The translations under genes and the position numbers were made by a program. Source: JANQRZ01 sp965214485 (GTDB lineage: Bacteria; Bacteroidota; Rhodothermia; Rhodothermales; JANQRZ01). From it: a stretch of 64,000 bases of DNA. Below, one piece after another: positions 27,202 through 34,965 of this stretch. Location of the stretch: positions 124,001 to 188,000 of the forward strand of contig CBDCBW010000013.1 in NCBI GenBank assembly GCA_965214485.1. Reading direction: 5' to 3'. How positions within the stretch are numbered: position 1 is the first letter of the stretch; every line of letters begins with the position of its first letter. The notes beneath the pieces were generated by a model. The model saw only the letters and a list, made by a program, of their open reading frames with translations, did no database searches and was not told the origin of the DNA.

Positions 27202-27399
27202 ATGAAAACCTATACGGTACCCCAACTCACTGACTACGGCAGCGTAGCCGACGTCACGGCTACGCTCGGAGCCCCTTTTTCCGGTGACGTGACGTTCGAC
27301 GTCGACGGGAACGTGATCGAGGTAGGGATGGGCGAGAGCAACCAATGCCTCGGCACCGAGAACAACGAGAGCTGCTTTCTGGCCGACGATCCCCTGTAG
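27202..27399 (+). CDS. orphan RiPP-like precursor with lasso-type leader
   Basis: 65 residues. Residues 1-19 (MKTYTVPQLTDYGSVADVT) match the lasso-peptide leader pattern Y-x2-P-x-L-x3-G-x5-T, the motif bound by the RRE/B1 protein of lasso clusters. The remaining 46 residues are acidic, start ATLGAPFSGDV and hold two Cys (SNQCLGTENNESCF). That is longer than usual lasso cores (about 15-25). No B1/B2 protease, C cyclase or transporter is found in the window, so maturation, if any, must occur in trans. GAGG at 27190-27193, 8 bases ahead of the ATG, is a rare plausible ribosome binding site here. A hairpin follows the stop at once. Confidence 0.55.
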   Translation: MKTYTVPQLTDYGSVADVTATLGAPFSGDVTFDVDGNVIEVGMGESNQCLGTENNESCFLADDPL

Positions 27400-27400
27400 C

Positions 27401-27423
27401 CGCCGGTCTTCGAGAAGCCGGCG
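27401..27423 (+). terminator. hairpin directly after the peptide gene
   Basis: CGCCGG-T-CTTC (27401-27411) pairs with GAAG-CCGGCG (27414-27423), leaving a 2-base loop and one bulged T. It starts two bases after the stop codon of the lasso-leader gene. No U-tract follows, so it may terminate weakly or protect the 3' end. Confidence 0.5.
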
Positions 27424-27487
27424 TAGAGCCACGGGCTCCGGAGCAGAAAGCCACCTGGAAGCGCCTTGCTCCAGCGAGTGGCTTGGG

Positions 27488-27560
27488 CTGCCCGGGAAGG
27501 ACTCGAACCTTCAACCCCCAGATCCAGAGACTGGTGCTCTGCCAATTGAGCTACCGGGCA
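27488..27560 (-). tRNA. tRNA-Gln (CTG anticodon)
   Basis: Read from 27560 down: acceptor TGCCCGG, D arm GCTCAATTGGCAGAGC, anticodon arm with loop CTCTGGA (C32, T33, anticodon CTG at 34-36), T arm with GGTTCGAGTCC, and acceptor 3' strand CCGGGCA with discriminator G. All seven acceptor pairs match. CCA is not encoded. It decodes CAG, a common Gln codon in high-GC genomes. Confidence 0.9.
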
Positions 27561-27604
27561 ATCGGGAGCGCAAAGGTACAGCCTCCCGCGCCGTGCGCCC
27601 AACC

Positions 27605-28429
27605 TCACGGGGGTGTTTTTGCCGTTTCTTCCACGCCGTGCAGGGCCGCCGACGGTCGCGCCCTGTCGGGCCGCGCGGCGAGGGCGTCTACCTCCGCCGG
27701 GCTCGCCCCGCGCCAGGCGGCAACCTGGGCGATGATGGCTTGCCGCACCTCCTCGGCGAGGGCGTCCACGTCGCCCGCGCTGAGGCCGCCGGTGGGGACG
27801 GGAGGGAGGACTTTGAGGCGGGCGTCGATGGCGTTGCCGAACCTCCAGCCGTGCTTCGGCAGCGCGTCCCGCGTGCCGTCCACGGCGAGGGGCAGCACCG
27901 GCACCCCGGCCTCGACTGCGAGGCGGAACGCGCCGGTCTGGAAGCGGCGCACCCGCCCGTCGCGCGAGCGCGTGCCCTCGGGCATGAACATCACCGAGCA
28001 CCGGCGGCCGAGCACCTCGCGCGCCGCGCGGAGCACCGAGGCGCGGCTCGCCGCGTCGGTGCGGTCCACGGGGATGTCGCCCGCGAGGCGCATCATCCAC
28101 CCGGCGACGGGCAGCCGAAACAGCTCGGCCTTCGCCACCCACTTCATCTCCCACGGGAGCCGGCTGACGACCGGGATGTCGGCGTTCGACTGGTGGTTCG
28201 ATACGACGACGTACGGCCTGCGCGGGTCGCTCGGGAAAGGGCCCTCGACGTGGACGCGCCAGAGGGGGTTGACGCGCGTCATGGCGTTCCCGAGCAGGCG
28301 GAAAAGGCGGCCCGTCGTGTAGCGCGCCGGGTCGCGGTCGAAGAGCCGGACGACGGCGAGCAGGGGGAGCCAGAGGACGATGACCGTGACCTCGGCAGCC
28401 CAGATCAGCGCGGACTGAATCGCTTTCAT
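27605..28429 (-). CDS. 1-acyl-sn-glycerol-3-phosphate acyltransferase (PlsC-like)
   Basis: 274 residues. An N-terminal membrane helix (residues 7-27) precedes an acyltransferase domain with the HX4D motif His79-QSNA-Asp84 (VSNHQSNAD), the second block KAELFRLPVAGW, the EGTR motif at 151-154 (FMPEGTRSRDG) and the VPVLPLAVDG block. Such enzymes transfer an acyl chain to lysophosphatidate, giving phosphatidate for membrane lipids; a variant acting on another lyso-lipid cannot be excluded. The ATG at 28429 puts the membrane helix at the N-terminus; the upstream in-frame ATG (28453) adds eight residues. It lies 44 bp downstream of tRNA-Gln in physical order and opposite to the next plus-strand genes. 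Confidence 0.92.
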   Translation of the reverse strand: MKAIQSALIWAAEVTVIVLWLPLLAVVRLFDRDPARYTTGRLFRLLGNAMTRVNPLWRVHVEGPFPSDPRRPYVVVSNHQSNADIPVVSRLPWEMKWVAKAELFRLPVAGWMMRLAGDIPVDRTDAASRASVLRAAREVLGRRCSVMFMPEGTRSRDGRVRRFQTGAFRLAVEAGVPVLPLAVDGTRDALPKHGWRFGNAIDARLKVLPPVPTGGLSAGDVDALAEEVRQAIIAQVAAWRGASPAEVDALAARPDRARPSAALHGVEETAKTPP

Positions 28430-28649
28430 GCACGCAAGGGGCAGCGGAGCCACACAAGGGGGAGCGGAGCCACGCAGGGGGGAGCGGGGCGGGGAAGCTA
28501 CGCCGGAACCCCGCTGAGGTGCCGGGCTACGAGGAGAGGAATGGAAACCGGACGAGGGAGCGAGGCGGGGTGCTCCGCGCCGACGTTCGTTTCCTCCCTG
28601 GCCCCGCTTCCTCTACCCCGCAGTCCACCGTCTCACTGCCCCCTGCTCC

Positions 28650-29804
28650 ATGGACCCGACGCTGCTCGCCATCCTGCTCGTCCTCGCGGTGGCGACCGTC
28701 GTGGGGGTGCTCCAGGCGCGACGCCGGGACAAATGCCTCCGGCACTTCGACGGCTACCGGGTCACGCTCGGCGAGGCCGGCGGCGAGCTCACCTGGGGCG
28801 ACCTCCACGCCTACGCGACGGGGCTGGAGATTCGCTACGTCGCGCCCGTCCACACGGACCAGGGGCACCTCGAACGGTCGTTCCTGATCTACAAGGACCA
28901 GTACCCGAGCATCCACGCGGTCTACCGCTACCCGCTCGGGCTGCCGCCGGAGCAGCGCGCCCGCCGCGCCGAGGACCTCCGCCGGACCGTCCACCCGTCG
29001 GTCTGGCAGCGGCTCGGGCGGACGCTCCGCAACTGGCTCAGCATGGTCCGCGACGCCGTGATGCAGGCGCTCACGCTCGTCATCGGGATGGCGAAGTCGC
29101 GCGCGCCGGGGGCCGCGGTCCTCGCCGGGCAGGAGGACGGCCTGCGCTCGCTCTCGAGCGAGATCATCGGCTACACCGGCAACGCCTTCGACCCGCTCCT
29201 GGAGCGCCACCTCTCGAAGCGCGTCGTGGTCGAGGTCACCCGCGACGGGCAGCGGCGCGACTACTGCGGCTGGCTCAAGGACTACTCCGCCGCCTTCGTC
29301 GAACTCCTCGACGCCATCGTGAACGACCGCGAGGCGATCCCGGTCGGTGGGGTCCGTCCGGGCGAGGAGGTCGTGCTCGGCGTCTCGGTCCGGGCGGCGG
29401 GGCAGCGCATCGAAATCCAGAACGCGGGCGCGCCGATGGTCTACGTCCGCGAGGTCACGCACGGCGGCTGGCGGCGGGCGCTGGAGGTCGTCGTCCCCTC
29501 GGGCTCCACCGCCGACGTGACGCTCCCACCGGAGGTCCCGCCCGGCGAGGCCGAGGTCTGGCTCGGCACCGTGCAGCGCGTCGACATGGTGCTGCCGCGC
29601 TCGCACGCGCTCGTCAAGCACGGCGCGCTCCTGCTTCCGCGCCCCGAGCGCCCCGAGCGGCTCACCGACGACGAGGCCGCCCACACCGTCGCCGCCGTCG
29701 CCCCCGACGCCGACCCGGCGGCGGGCGGCGGGCGGAAGACGGAGGGCACTGGACAGAGGACGGTGGACAACGCGCCGGCTGCGCCCCCGCCACTTCCGAG
29801 GTGA
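28650..29804 (+). CDS. membrane-anchored protein of unknown function (384 aa)
   Basis: 384 residues. One N-terminal membrane helix (residues 4-22, LLAILLVLAVATVVGVL) followed by a basic stop (QARRRDK) implies a single-pass anchor with a large soluble part. Two regions can be seen: a beta-rich domain up to about residue 115 (YRVTLGEAGGELTWGDL) and, after a helical stretch with IIGYTGNAFDPLLE, a second beta region around VVVEVTRDGQRRDYCGW and VLGVSVRAAGQRI. The last 40 residues are disordered. No family recognised. The next unknown gene starts 6 bp after its stop, so the two are probably cotranscribed, along with ribD. Confidence 0.75.
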   Translation: MDPTLLAILLVLAVATVVGVLQARRRDKCLRHFDGYRVTLGEAGGELTWGDLHAYATGLEIRYVAPVHTDQGHLERSFLIYKDQYPSIHAVYRYPLGLPPEQRARRAEDLRRTVHPSVWQRLGRTLRNWLSMVRDAVMQALTLVIGMAKSRAPGAAVLAGQEDGLRSLSSEIIGYTGNAFDPLLERHLSKRVVVEVTRDGQRRDYCGWLKDYSAAFVELLDAIVNDREAIPVGGVRPGEEVVLGVSVRAAGQRIEIQNAGAPMVYVREVTHGGWRRALEVVVPSGSTADVTLPPEVPPGEAEVWLGTVQRVDMVLPRSHALVKHGALLLPRPERPERLTDDEAAHTVAAVAPDADPAAGGGRKTEGTGQRTVDNAPAAPPPLPR

Positions 29805-29810
29805 ACGCGC

Positions 29811-30479
29811 GTGCCGACCGCCATCGTCAAATACCTCTGGGAGGAGCCGGTCCACCTCGAAGCGCTCTCGGCCGAGACCGACCCGGACGCGCGCCGCCGC
29901 GCCGCGCCCGAGAGCTCGCTCGGCGCCCTGCTCCGCCCGACCGACTACTACCGGGGCTACCTCGCCGGAAGCCACGGCACGCGCGCCGGGCTGACCGCGA
30001 TCCCCGGACCCGAGGCGTTCGCGCTCCCGCTCCTCGACGCGCTCGGTGGGCTGCACTGGGTGACGGTGGCGGCGGCGGAGGCCGGAGCGGCGGGGGAGAC
30101 CGGCGAAACGGACGCCCCCGCTGCCGTGCTGCGCGACCCCTCGGGGGTCTCCGTGCTCGTCGGCGCAGAGCGCGCGGTGGACGAGGCCGACCTGCACGCC
30201 GTGGCGACGGTCGAGCGGCGCTACGCGGTGCCGGCGCTCCGGCGGCTGCTCGCCCGCGCGACCGTGCTCTTCCCCGAGCCGGCGCACGACGGCTGGGACT
30301 GGAGCCTGTTCAGCGCCCGGCCCGTCAAGGACCGGCTCGTCGCCGCCTTCTGCGCGCGCCCGGCCGAGGGCGTGCGGCGCTTCGCGCTGCCCTACCGCCG
30401 CGCCCGGTCCGAGCACACGTTCTACTTCGAGCGCTGGACCCTCGACGCGCTCCCCGAGTGGGTGGAGGAGATCGGATGA
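29811..30479 (+). CDS. hypothetical protein coupled to ribD (222 aa)
   Basis: 222 residues, soluble, GTG start six bases after the previous stop. No signal peptide. The N-terminus (KYLWEEPVHLEALSAETDP) and the C-terminal block (RRFALPYRRARSEHTFYFERW) are the most structured parts. Its TGA stop overlaps the ribD ATG (ATGA), a sign of translational coupling. No family recognised; the place ahead of ribD does not by itself imply a riboflavin role. Confidence 0.7.
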   Translation: MPTAIVKYLWEEPVHLEALSAETDPDARRRAAPESSLGALLRPTDYYRGYLAGSHGTRAGLTAIPGPEAFALPLLDALGGLHWVTVAAAEAGAAGETGETDAPAAVLRDPSGVSVLVGAERAVDEADLHAVATVERRYAVPALRRLLARATVLFPEPAHDGWDWSLFSARPVKDRLVAAFCARPAEGVRRFALPYRRARSEHTFYFERWTLDALPEWVEEIG

Positions 30480-31597
30480 GCGAGCACGAGCGCTGGATGC
30501 AGCGGGCGCTGGGCCTCGCCCGGCGCGGGGCGGGAGCCGTCAGCCCGAACCCGCTCGTCGGGTGCGTGGTCGCCGGGCCGGAGGGCGAGGTGCTCGGCGA
30601 GGGCTGGCACGGCGCGTACGGCGGGCCGCACGCCGAGGTGTGGGCCGTCCGCGACGCCGAGAACCGGCACGGAGCCGAGGCGCTGCGCGCGAGCACCCTC
30701 GTCGTCACCCTCGAACCGTGCAGCCACTGGGGCAAGACCCCGCCGTGCGCCGACCTGATTCTGGAGAAGGGCATCCCGCGCGTGGTCGTCGGGATGCGCG
30801 ACCCGTTTCCGCAGGTGGACGGCAGCGGCATCGACCGGCTGCGGGCCGGCGGCGTAGCGGTGACGGTGGGCGTGCTGGAGCACGACGCGAAGCGGCTGAA
30901 CGAAGCCTTCACCCACCACCTCGCCACGGGCCGCCCGCTCGTCACGCTCAAAATCGCGCAGGCGCTCGACGGGTCCGTGGCGACGGCGAGCGGCGACAGC
31001 CGGTGGGTCTCGGGCGAGGCCGCGCGCACGCTCGTCCACCGCTGGCGGGCTGCGCTCGACGGCGTCCTCGTCGGCAGCGGCACGGCCCGCGCCGACGACC
31101 CGGCGCTGACGGTGCGGCACGCCGAAGGCCGGCAGCCGGTGCGCGTCGTGCTCGACCGAGCCGGCACGCTGCCCCCCGGCCTCCAGCTCTTCACGGACGA
31201 GCACGCGGCGAAGACGGTCGCCGTCGCCGGCGAGGGCATCACGCCGAGCTATGCCGAGGCCCTCGCCGCGCGCGGCGGCCTCGTCCTCCCGGTCCCCGCA
31301 CGAGGCGGGCACCTCGACCTCGGCCGCCTCCTCGACCGGCTCGGGGCGGGGCCGGGCGGGCACCGACCGGTGCAGTCGCTCCTCGTCGAGGCCGGCCCGG
31401 GGCTGGCGACGGCCCTCCTGCGCGCCGACCGGGTGGACCGGCTCGCGGTCTTCATCGCCCCGAAGCTCGTCGGCGGGCAGCGCTCGGTGGGGGACCTCGG
31501 GATCGGGCGGGTGGCCGATGCGATTCCGTTCGCCGAGCACCGGTGGGAGGAGGTCGGCGGTGATATCTTGTACCGGGGCTATCGGCGATCGGTCTAG
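30476..31597 (+). CDS. ribD: bifunctional riboflavin deaminase/reductase RibD
   Basis: 373 residues. The deaminase half (1-145) has the zinc site His52-A-Glu54 (HAEVWAV) and Cys82/Cys91 (PCSHWGKTPPC). The reductase half starts near VTLKIAQALDGSVATASGDS and includes ARTLVHRWRAALDGVLVG and LVEAGPGLATALL, the NADPH/substrate-binding parts. It deaminates and reduces the pyrimidine intermediate from GTP on the way to FMN. The start overlaps the preceding stop. Its TAG stop is part of the CTAG repeated at the edge of the MITE that begins here, and ribE lies beyond that element. Confidence 0.95.
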   Translation: MSEHERWMQRALGLARRGAGAVSPNPLVGCVVAGPEGEVLGEGWHGAYGGPHAEVWAVRDAENRHGAEALRASTLVVTLEPCSHWGKTPPCADLILEKGIPRVVVGMRDPFPQVDGSGIDRLRAGGVAVTVGVLEHDAKRLNEAFTHHLATGRPLVTLKIAQALDGSVATASGDSRWVSGEAARTLVHRWRAALDGVLVGSGTARADDPALTVRHAEGRQPVRVVLDRAGTLPPGLQLFTDEHAAKTVAVAGEGITPSYAEALAARGGLVLPVPARGGHLDLGRLLDRLGAGPGGHRPVQSLLVEAGPGLATALLRADRVDRLAVFIAPKLVGGQRSVGDLGIGRVADAIPFAEHRWEEVGGDILYRGYRRSV

Positions 31598-31779
31598 GCC
31601 CCGTCACGTTAATCCGGGTCCTGGCTCGGCGAGGCCCCTGAAGCGCCCTGCGGCGTTGTCCTCCTCGCCCGATGCTACGGCATCTGGCTTGTCGGACGCC
31701 TGGCCGGGTCCCTCCAGGGGGCCGGGTCCCTCCAGGGTCTCTCGCTCGCCGACGGACCGACCTACGTGACAGAGCCTAG
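31594..31779 (+). mobile_element. MITE-like repeat, copy 1 (186 bp)
   Basis: Starts CTAGGCCCCGTCACGT and ends with the inverted counterpart GTGACAGAGCCTAG; both edges carry CTAG, likely the duplicated target. Copies 2 (55619-55786) and 3 (60423-60590, reversed) are 168 bp; this one is longer because an 18-19 bp segment, GGCCGGGTCCCTCCAGG, is repeated inside. No gene. The left CTAG contains the ribD stop codon, and the element separates ribD from ribE. Confidence 0.85.
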
Positions 31780-31858
31780 CCGATGTTACCGCAGCATCAC
31801 CGGCGTGTTACGCCCACGTTAGTACCCACCGGGTTATCCACCGTGTGCATAAAGTCTC

Positions 31859-32491
31859 ATGTTTACAGGCATCATTGAAGAGGTCGGGCGCGTGGCCGCC
31901 GCCGAGCCGCTCGAGGGCGGGCGGCGGCTCACGGTGGAGGCGTCGTTCGCCGCCGAGCTGCGCGTGGACCAGAGCGTGGCGGTTAGCGGAGCGTGTCAGA
32001 CCGTCGTCGCACAGGACGAGGCCCGGTTCAGCGTCGTCGCGGTCGAGGAGACGCTCGCCAAGACCACCTTCGGCGGTCTGCGCGAGGGCGACCGGGTCAA
32101 CCTCGAGCGCGCGATGCCCGCCGGGGGCCGGCTCGACGGGCACTTCGTGCAGGGCCACGTCGATGCCACGGGCGAGGTCGAGAGCGTCGAGGCCCTCGCC
32201 GACTCCCACCTCGTCCGGGTCCGCTACCCCGAGCGCTTCGCGCCGTACCTCATCCCGGTCGGCTCGGTCACGCTCGACGGCATCTCCCTGACCGTCGCCC
32301 GGCTCGACGGCGAGCGGCCTGTGCTCACGGTCGCCCTCATCCCGCACACGTGGGCGCACACGACGGCCGCGGACTGGAGGCCGGGGCGCGCGGTGAACCT
32401 GGAGTTCGACCTGATCGGGAAGTATGTCGTGCGCGCGCTCGAGCGGGGGACCGGCCCCGGCGCGCCGGCGCGACCCTTTCTCTCCGGCTAG
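31859..32491 (+). CDS. ribE: riboflavin synthase alpha chain RibE
   Basis: 210 residues made of two similar lumazine-binding barrels. The first begins MFTGIIEEVGRV and contains the substrate-site motif AVSGACQTVV (Cys in place of the common Leu/Val after GA, still GxC as usual in SGVCLT-type motifs). The second begins HFVQGHVDATGEV and has GSVTLDGISLTV. It dismutes two 6,7-dimethyl-8-ribityllumazine to riboflavin. The stretch between ribD and this gene is taken by a MITE-like element plus 79 bp; no FMN riboswitch (RFN element) is visible there. Confidence 0.95.
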   Translation: MFTGIIEEVGRVAAAEPLEGGRRLTVEASFAAELRVDQSVAVSGACQTVVAQDEARFSVVAVEETLAKTTFGGLREGDRVNLERAMPAGGRLDGHFVQGHVDATGEVESVEALADSHLVRVRYPERFAPYLIPVGSVTLDGISLTVARLDGERPVLTVALIPHTWAHTTAADWRPGRAVNLEFDLIGKYVVRALERGTGPGAPARPFLSG

Positions 32492-32531
32492 GCGTTCTCT
32501 CTGCGCTGCCCCCTTCCCTCCGGCTACGTCT

Positions 32532-32567
32532 CCTCGCCATGCTCCGCTTCCTCGCCATGCTTCGCTT
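32532..32567. repeat. 18 bp in-frame tandem duplication carrying a start codon
   Basis: CCTCGCCATGCTCCGCTT (32532-32549) is followed by CCTCGCCATGCTTCGCTT (32550-32567), one base different. As 18 is a multiple of three, both ATGs (32539, 32557) are in frame, giving MLRFLAMLRFAL at the lipoprotein's N-terminus. Confidence 0.85.
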
Positions 32568-33180
32568 TGCCCTTGCTCTCTCCCTGACGCTCGCGCTTGC
32601 AGCGTGCGAGTCCGAGGACGGCCCCGCGCCCGTCGAGTTCGACCTCTCCGAGATCGAGCGCCGGGCGGCCGACGCCGCGCTCGACACGGCGCGTGCCGTC
32701 GCCGCCGACTCGGCGCTCGCCCGCGTGCCCGACCCGTCCGAGGCCGCGCTCCCCGAGCGCAACTGGCCCGACCCCGGCAGCCTCGTCTACGTGAGCTACC
32801 TCAACGACCACCACGGCTTCGTCCTCGACTACCCGGACAACCTCTTCCACCGCGACGCCGGCCTCGACCCCCGGCACGGACAGGCGTTCTCGACCGACGA
32901 CGGGACCGCAGACCTCCTGGCCTACGCTTCGCCCGGCGGCGAGGAGGCCCTCCGGCAGCAGTACGAGAGCGAGCTGGCGCAGCCCGGACAGCGCGTCACC
33001 TACCAGGTGCTCCGGCCCGATTGGTTCGTGGTCTCGGGCTACGAGGGCCCCTACATTTTCTACCGCCGCACCTTCCGCCGGGGCGACGGCCTCCGGACCT
33101 TTCGCCTGCGGCACCTCGCCGAGGACCAGCCGTATTTCGACGCCGTCACCGAGCGGCTGTCCCACTCGTTCGAGGGCTAG
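32539..33180 (+). CDS. predicted lipoprotein (213 aa)
   Basis: 213 residues with a lipoprotein signal ending L20-A-A-C23. A spacer rich in Ala/Asp leads to a compact domain of about 130 residues: VYVSYLNDHHGFVLDYPDNL, the DG-rich QAFSTDDGTADLLAY, YQVLRPDWFVVSGYEGPYIFYRR and FDAVTERLSHSFEG. This strand order resembles PsbP/DUF1795-like or other small lipoproteins that sense the envelope, but the match is too weak to name. Two in-frame ATGs arise from the 18 bp duplication; either would give a working signal. It follows ribE by 47 bp. Confidence 0.72.
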   Translation: MLRFLAMLRFALALSLTLALAACESEDGPAPVEFDLSEIERRAADAALDTARAVAADSALARVPDPSEAALPERNWPDPGSLVYVSYLNDHHGFVLDYPDNLFHRDAGLDPRHGQAFSTDDGTADLLAYASPGGEEALRQQYESELAQPGQRVTYQVLRPDWFVVSGYEGPYIFYRRTFRRGDGLRTFRLRHLAEDQPYFDAVTERLSHSFEG

Positions 33181-33205
33181 GGCCACGCCAAACCACCACA
33201 CCGTA

Positions 33206-33249
33206 ACCGGATTGGGTGTCACTCGATACCGGATTGGGTGTCACTCGAT
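33206..33249. repeat. 22 bp tandem duplication overlapping a stop codon
   Basis: ACCGGATTGGGTGTCACTCGAT occurs twice without a change (33206-33227 and 33228-33249). The second unit contains the stop codon (33241-33243) and last codons of the minus-strand Ig-like lipoprotein gene, so its end has been copied outward. Confidence 0.85.
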
Positions 33250-34965
33250 CCGCAGGGTGTCCACGACGGTTTCCCAGCGCGGGCGGACGCGCTGCGGGGC
33301 ATCGACGAAGCGCAGGGGCTCGGGAGGGAGGTAGGGCGCGAGCCGGCCGCCGTCCCACCGTCCGTTCCCGTTCCGGTCGACGAAGACGCGGAGCCGGACC
33401 TCGCCCTCGGGCAAGCCGGGCAGGGTGAACGCGCCGGCCGCGTCCGCCCGAGCCGTGAAGCGCCCGGTGCCCCCGAACGCCTCGACGACGACGGCTCCCG
33501 AGTCTGCGATGACGACGCCCGACAGGTCGCCGCGCGCATCGGCGGGAAGCGGCGCGAACGTCCGGGTGTGGGTCGAGTCCGGCTGAGGCACGGCGACGCG
33601 GAACGGGCCGTCGGCCTCGGGGACGATGCGGTAGCGGGTGCCGTCGCGGGTGGTGAGTCCGAAGGGGAGCGCCGCGCCGAGCGTGTCGGTCACCGCGATG
33701 CGGCGGAGCGCAGCGGCGTCGGGCGGGGCGTTGAAGCGGACGGCGGCGGTGTCGCGCGCGCCGAGGGCGGACGGGGGCAGGAACCCGAGGAAGCGCGCCG
33801 TGAGGGTGTCGGGGTCCGCGCTCGGGGTGAAGGCGAGGGGGGTGGGCCGGGCGGGGTTGCCGGCGGAGTCCGCGACGGCCGACGGGCGGGCGAGGCCGAG
33901 GCGGTGGGGCGTCGCGGGGAGCGGGGGCGTCACGAGGACGAGCTGCTGCGGGTCGTCGTCGGCGTAGACGGTTTGCACGGGGGAGGCCCGGCCGCTCGCC
34001 GTGTCGGCGAGGGTCCACGCCGCCGGATCGCGGTCGCGCAGCACGACGGGTTCGTCGAAGCGGACCGCGAAGCGGCGGGCGCTGCGGGTGCGGACGCGGA
34101 GCGGGGCGGGGGGGATCGTGTCGAGCTGCGTGCGGAAGAGGCGGAGCACTGCGGCGAGGCTGTCCGCTCCGACCGTCACCACGGGGTCATGGGGCACGGC
34201 GAAGGCCTCGCCGGCGTCGGCGCGGCGGTTCCGGTTCGCGTCGGCTACGGCGGCGACGAAGAACGGAGCCTCGCGGAGGTACTCCAGCGTGAAGCCCCCG
34301 CTCGGGTCCGTCTGCGTCCGGTAGCTCGGCGCGGCCTCGCGCGCGTCCAGCCACAGAGGCGGGAGCGAGTCCGCTGCCGCGTCGGCGAGAGCGTCGGCGA
34401 GAGCGTAGGCGAACACGTCGATCCCGGCGACGGGCGCACCGCTCAGCGGGTCGAGCACGCGGCCCGTGAGCCGCCCCCGGTCCAGCGCCGCGCCCGTGGC
34501 GAAGGCGAGCGTGATCGGCTGGCCGAGCGCGACCCCGCGCAGGTCCTTCAGGTTCGTGTCGAAGGTGACGACGTAGGTCGTGTTCGCCCGCAGCGAGTCC
34601 GGGAAGACCACCTCGACCCGGCGGCCCCGCACCACGACCTCGGGTGCCGTCTCCCACTCCGGCACGATGCCGAACGCCCGCACGGCGGAGCCTTCCTCTA
34701 CCGCCTCGGAGAACGTCAGCGTCAACCGGTCGGCGCGGACGTCGACGGCGTCGGGGGCGGGGTCGCTCGCTTCGAGGCGGGGCGGGGTCTGGTCCGGCGG
34801 CCCGCCGCTCGGCGCAACCGGCGTGGCGCAGCCGGCGGCTAGAAGACAGAAGACGGAGAACAGAAGACAGAAGACGGAGAACAGAAGACGGAGGGCGGGG
34901 GACAGGCGCGGCGTCAGGCCGTGAGCTCGGTCCTCGGTCCTCGGTCCTCCGTCCACTGGATTCAC
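33241..34965 (-). CDS. Ig-like domain lipoprotein coupled to glutamate dehydrogenase
   Basis: About 574 residues from GTG at 34965, the first codon of the GTGA overlap with the dehydrogenase stop; a second in-frame GTG (34956) is possible and no ATG exists near. The signal holds the duplicated hydrophobic core LLFSVFCLLFSVFCLL and a lipobox LLAAGC (near residue 45). Then comes an SbsA-type Ig-like domain (LEASDPAPDAVDVRADRLTL, VVTFDTNLKDL), beta-sandwich regions with DPSGGFTLEYL, and a final repeat with VFVDRNGNGRWDGG. This matches the Ig-like-domain lipoproteins common in Bacteroidota, likely periplasmic or outer-membrane anchored, of unknown role. It is cotranscribed with gdhA, which seems fortuitous. 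Confidence 0.8.
   Translation of the reverse strand: MNPVDGGPRTEDRAHGLTPRLSPALRLLFSVFCLLFSVFCLLAAGCATPVAPSGGPPDQTPPRLEASDPAPDAVDVRADRLTLTFSEAVEEGSAVRAFGIVPEWETAPEVVVRGRRVEVVFPDSLRANTTYVVTFDTNLKDLRGVALGQPITLAFATGAALDRGRLTGRVLDPLSGAPVAGIDVFAYALADALADAAADSLPPLWLDAREAAPSYRTQTDPSGGFTLEYLREAPFFVAAVADANRNRRADAGEAFAVPHDPVVTVGADSLAAVLRLFRTQLDTIPPAPLRVRTRSARRFAVRFDEPVVLRDRDPAAWTLADTASGRASPVQTVYADDDPQQLVLVTPPLPATPHRLGLARPSAVADSAGNPARPTPLAFTPSADPDTLTARFLGFLPPSALGARDTAAVRFNAPPDAAALRRIAVTDTLGAALPFGLTTRDGTRYRIVPEADGPFRVAVPQPDSTHTRTFAPLPADARGDLSGVVIADSGAVVVEAFGGTGRFTARADAAGAFTLPGLPEGEVRLRVFVDRNGNGRWDGGRLAPYLPPEPLRFVDAPQRVRPRWETVVDTLRIE
34841..34882. repeat. 21 bp tandem duplication inside the signal-peptide core
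   Basis: AGAAGACAGAAGACGGAGAAC (34841-34861) is repeated at 34862-34882, with a partial third unit up to about 34892. On the minus strand it encodes LLFSVFC twice, extending the hydrophobic core of the lipoprotein signal in frame. A triple GGTCCTC (34931-34949) lies just upstream of it. Confidence 0.8.

Noticed and set aside
27593..30475. Upstream extension of the ribD reading frame
   Set aside because: ribD starts at 30476 (ATGA overlap); the extension is in the wrong frame for the two genes it covers.
31780..31858. FMN riboswitch ahead of ribE
   Set aside because: No RFN-element conserved blocks are visible; the gap is mostly MITE plus a short leader.
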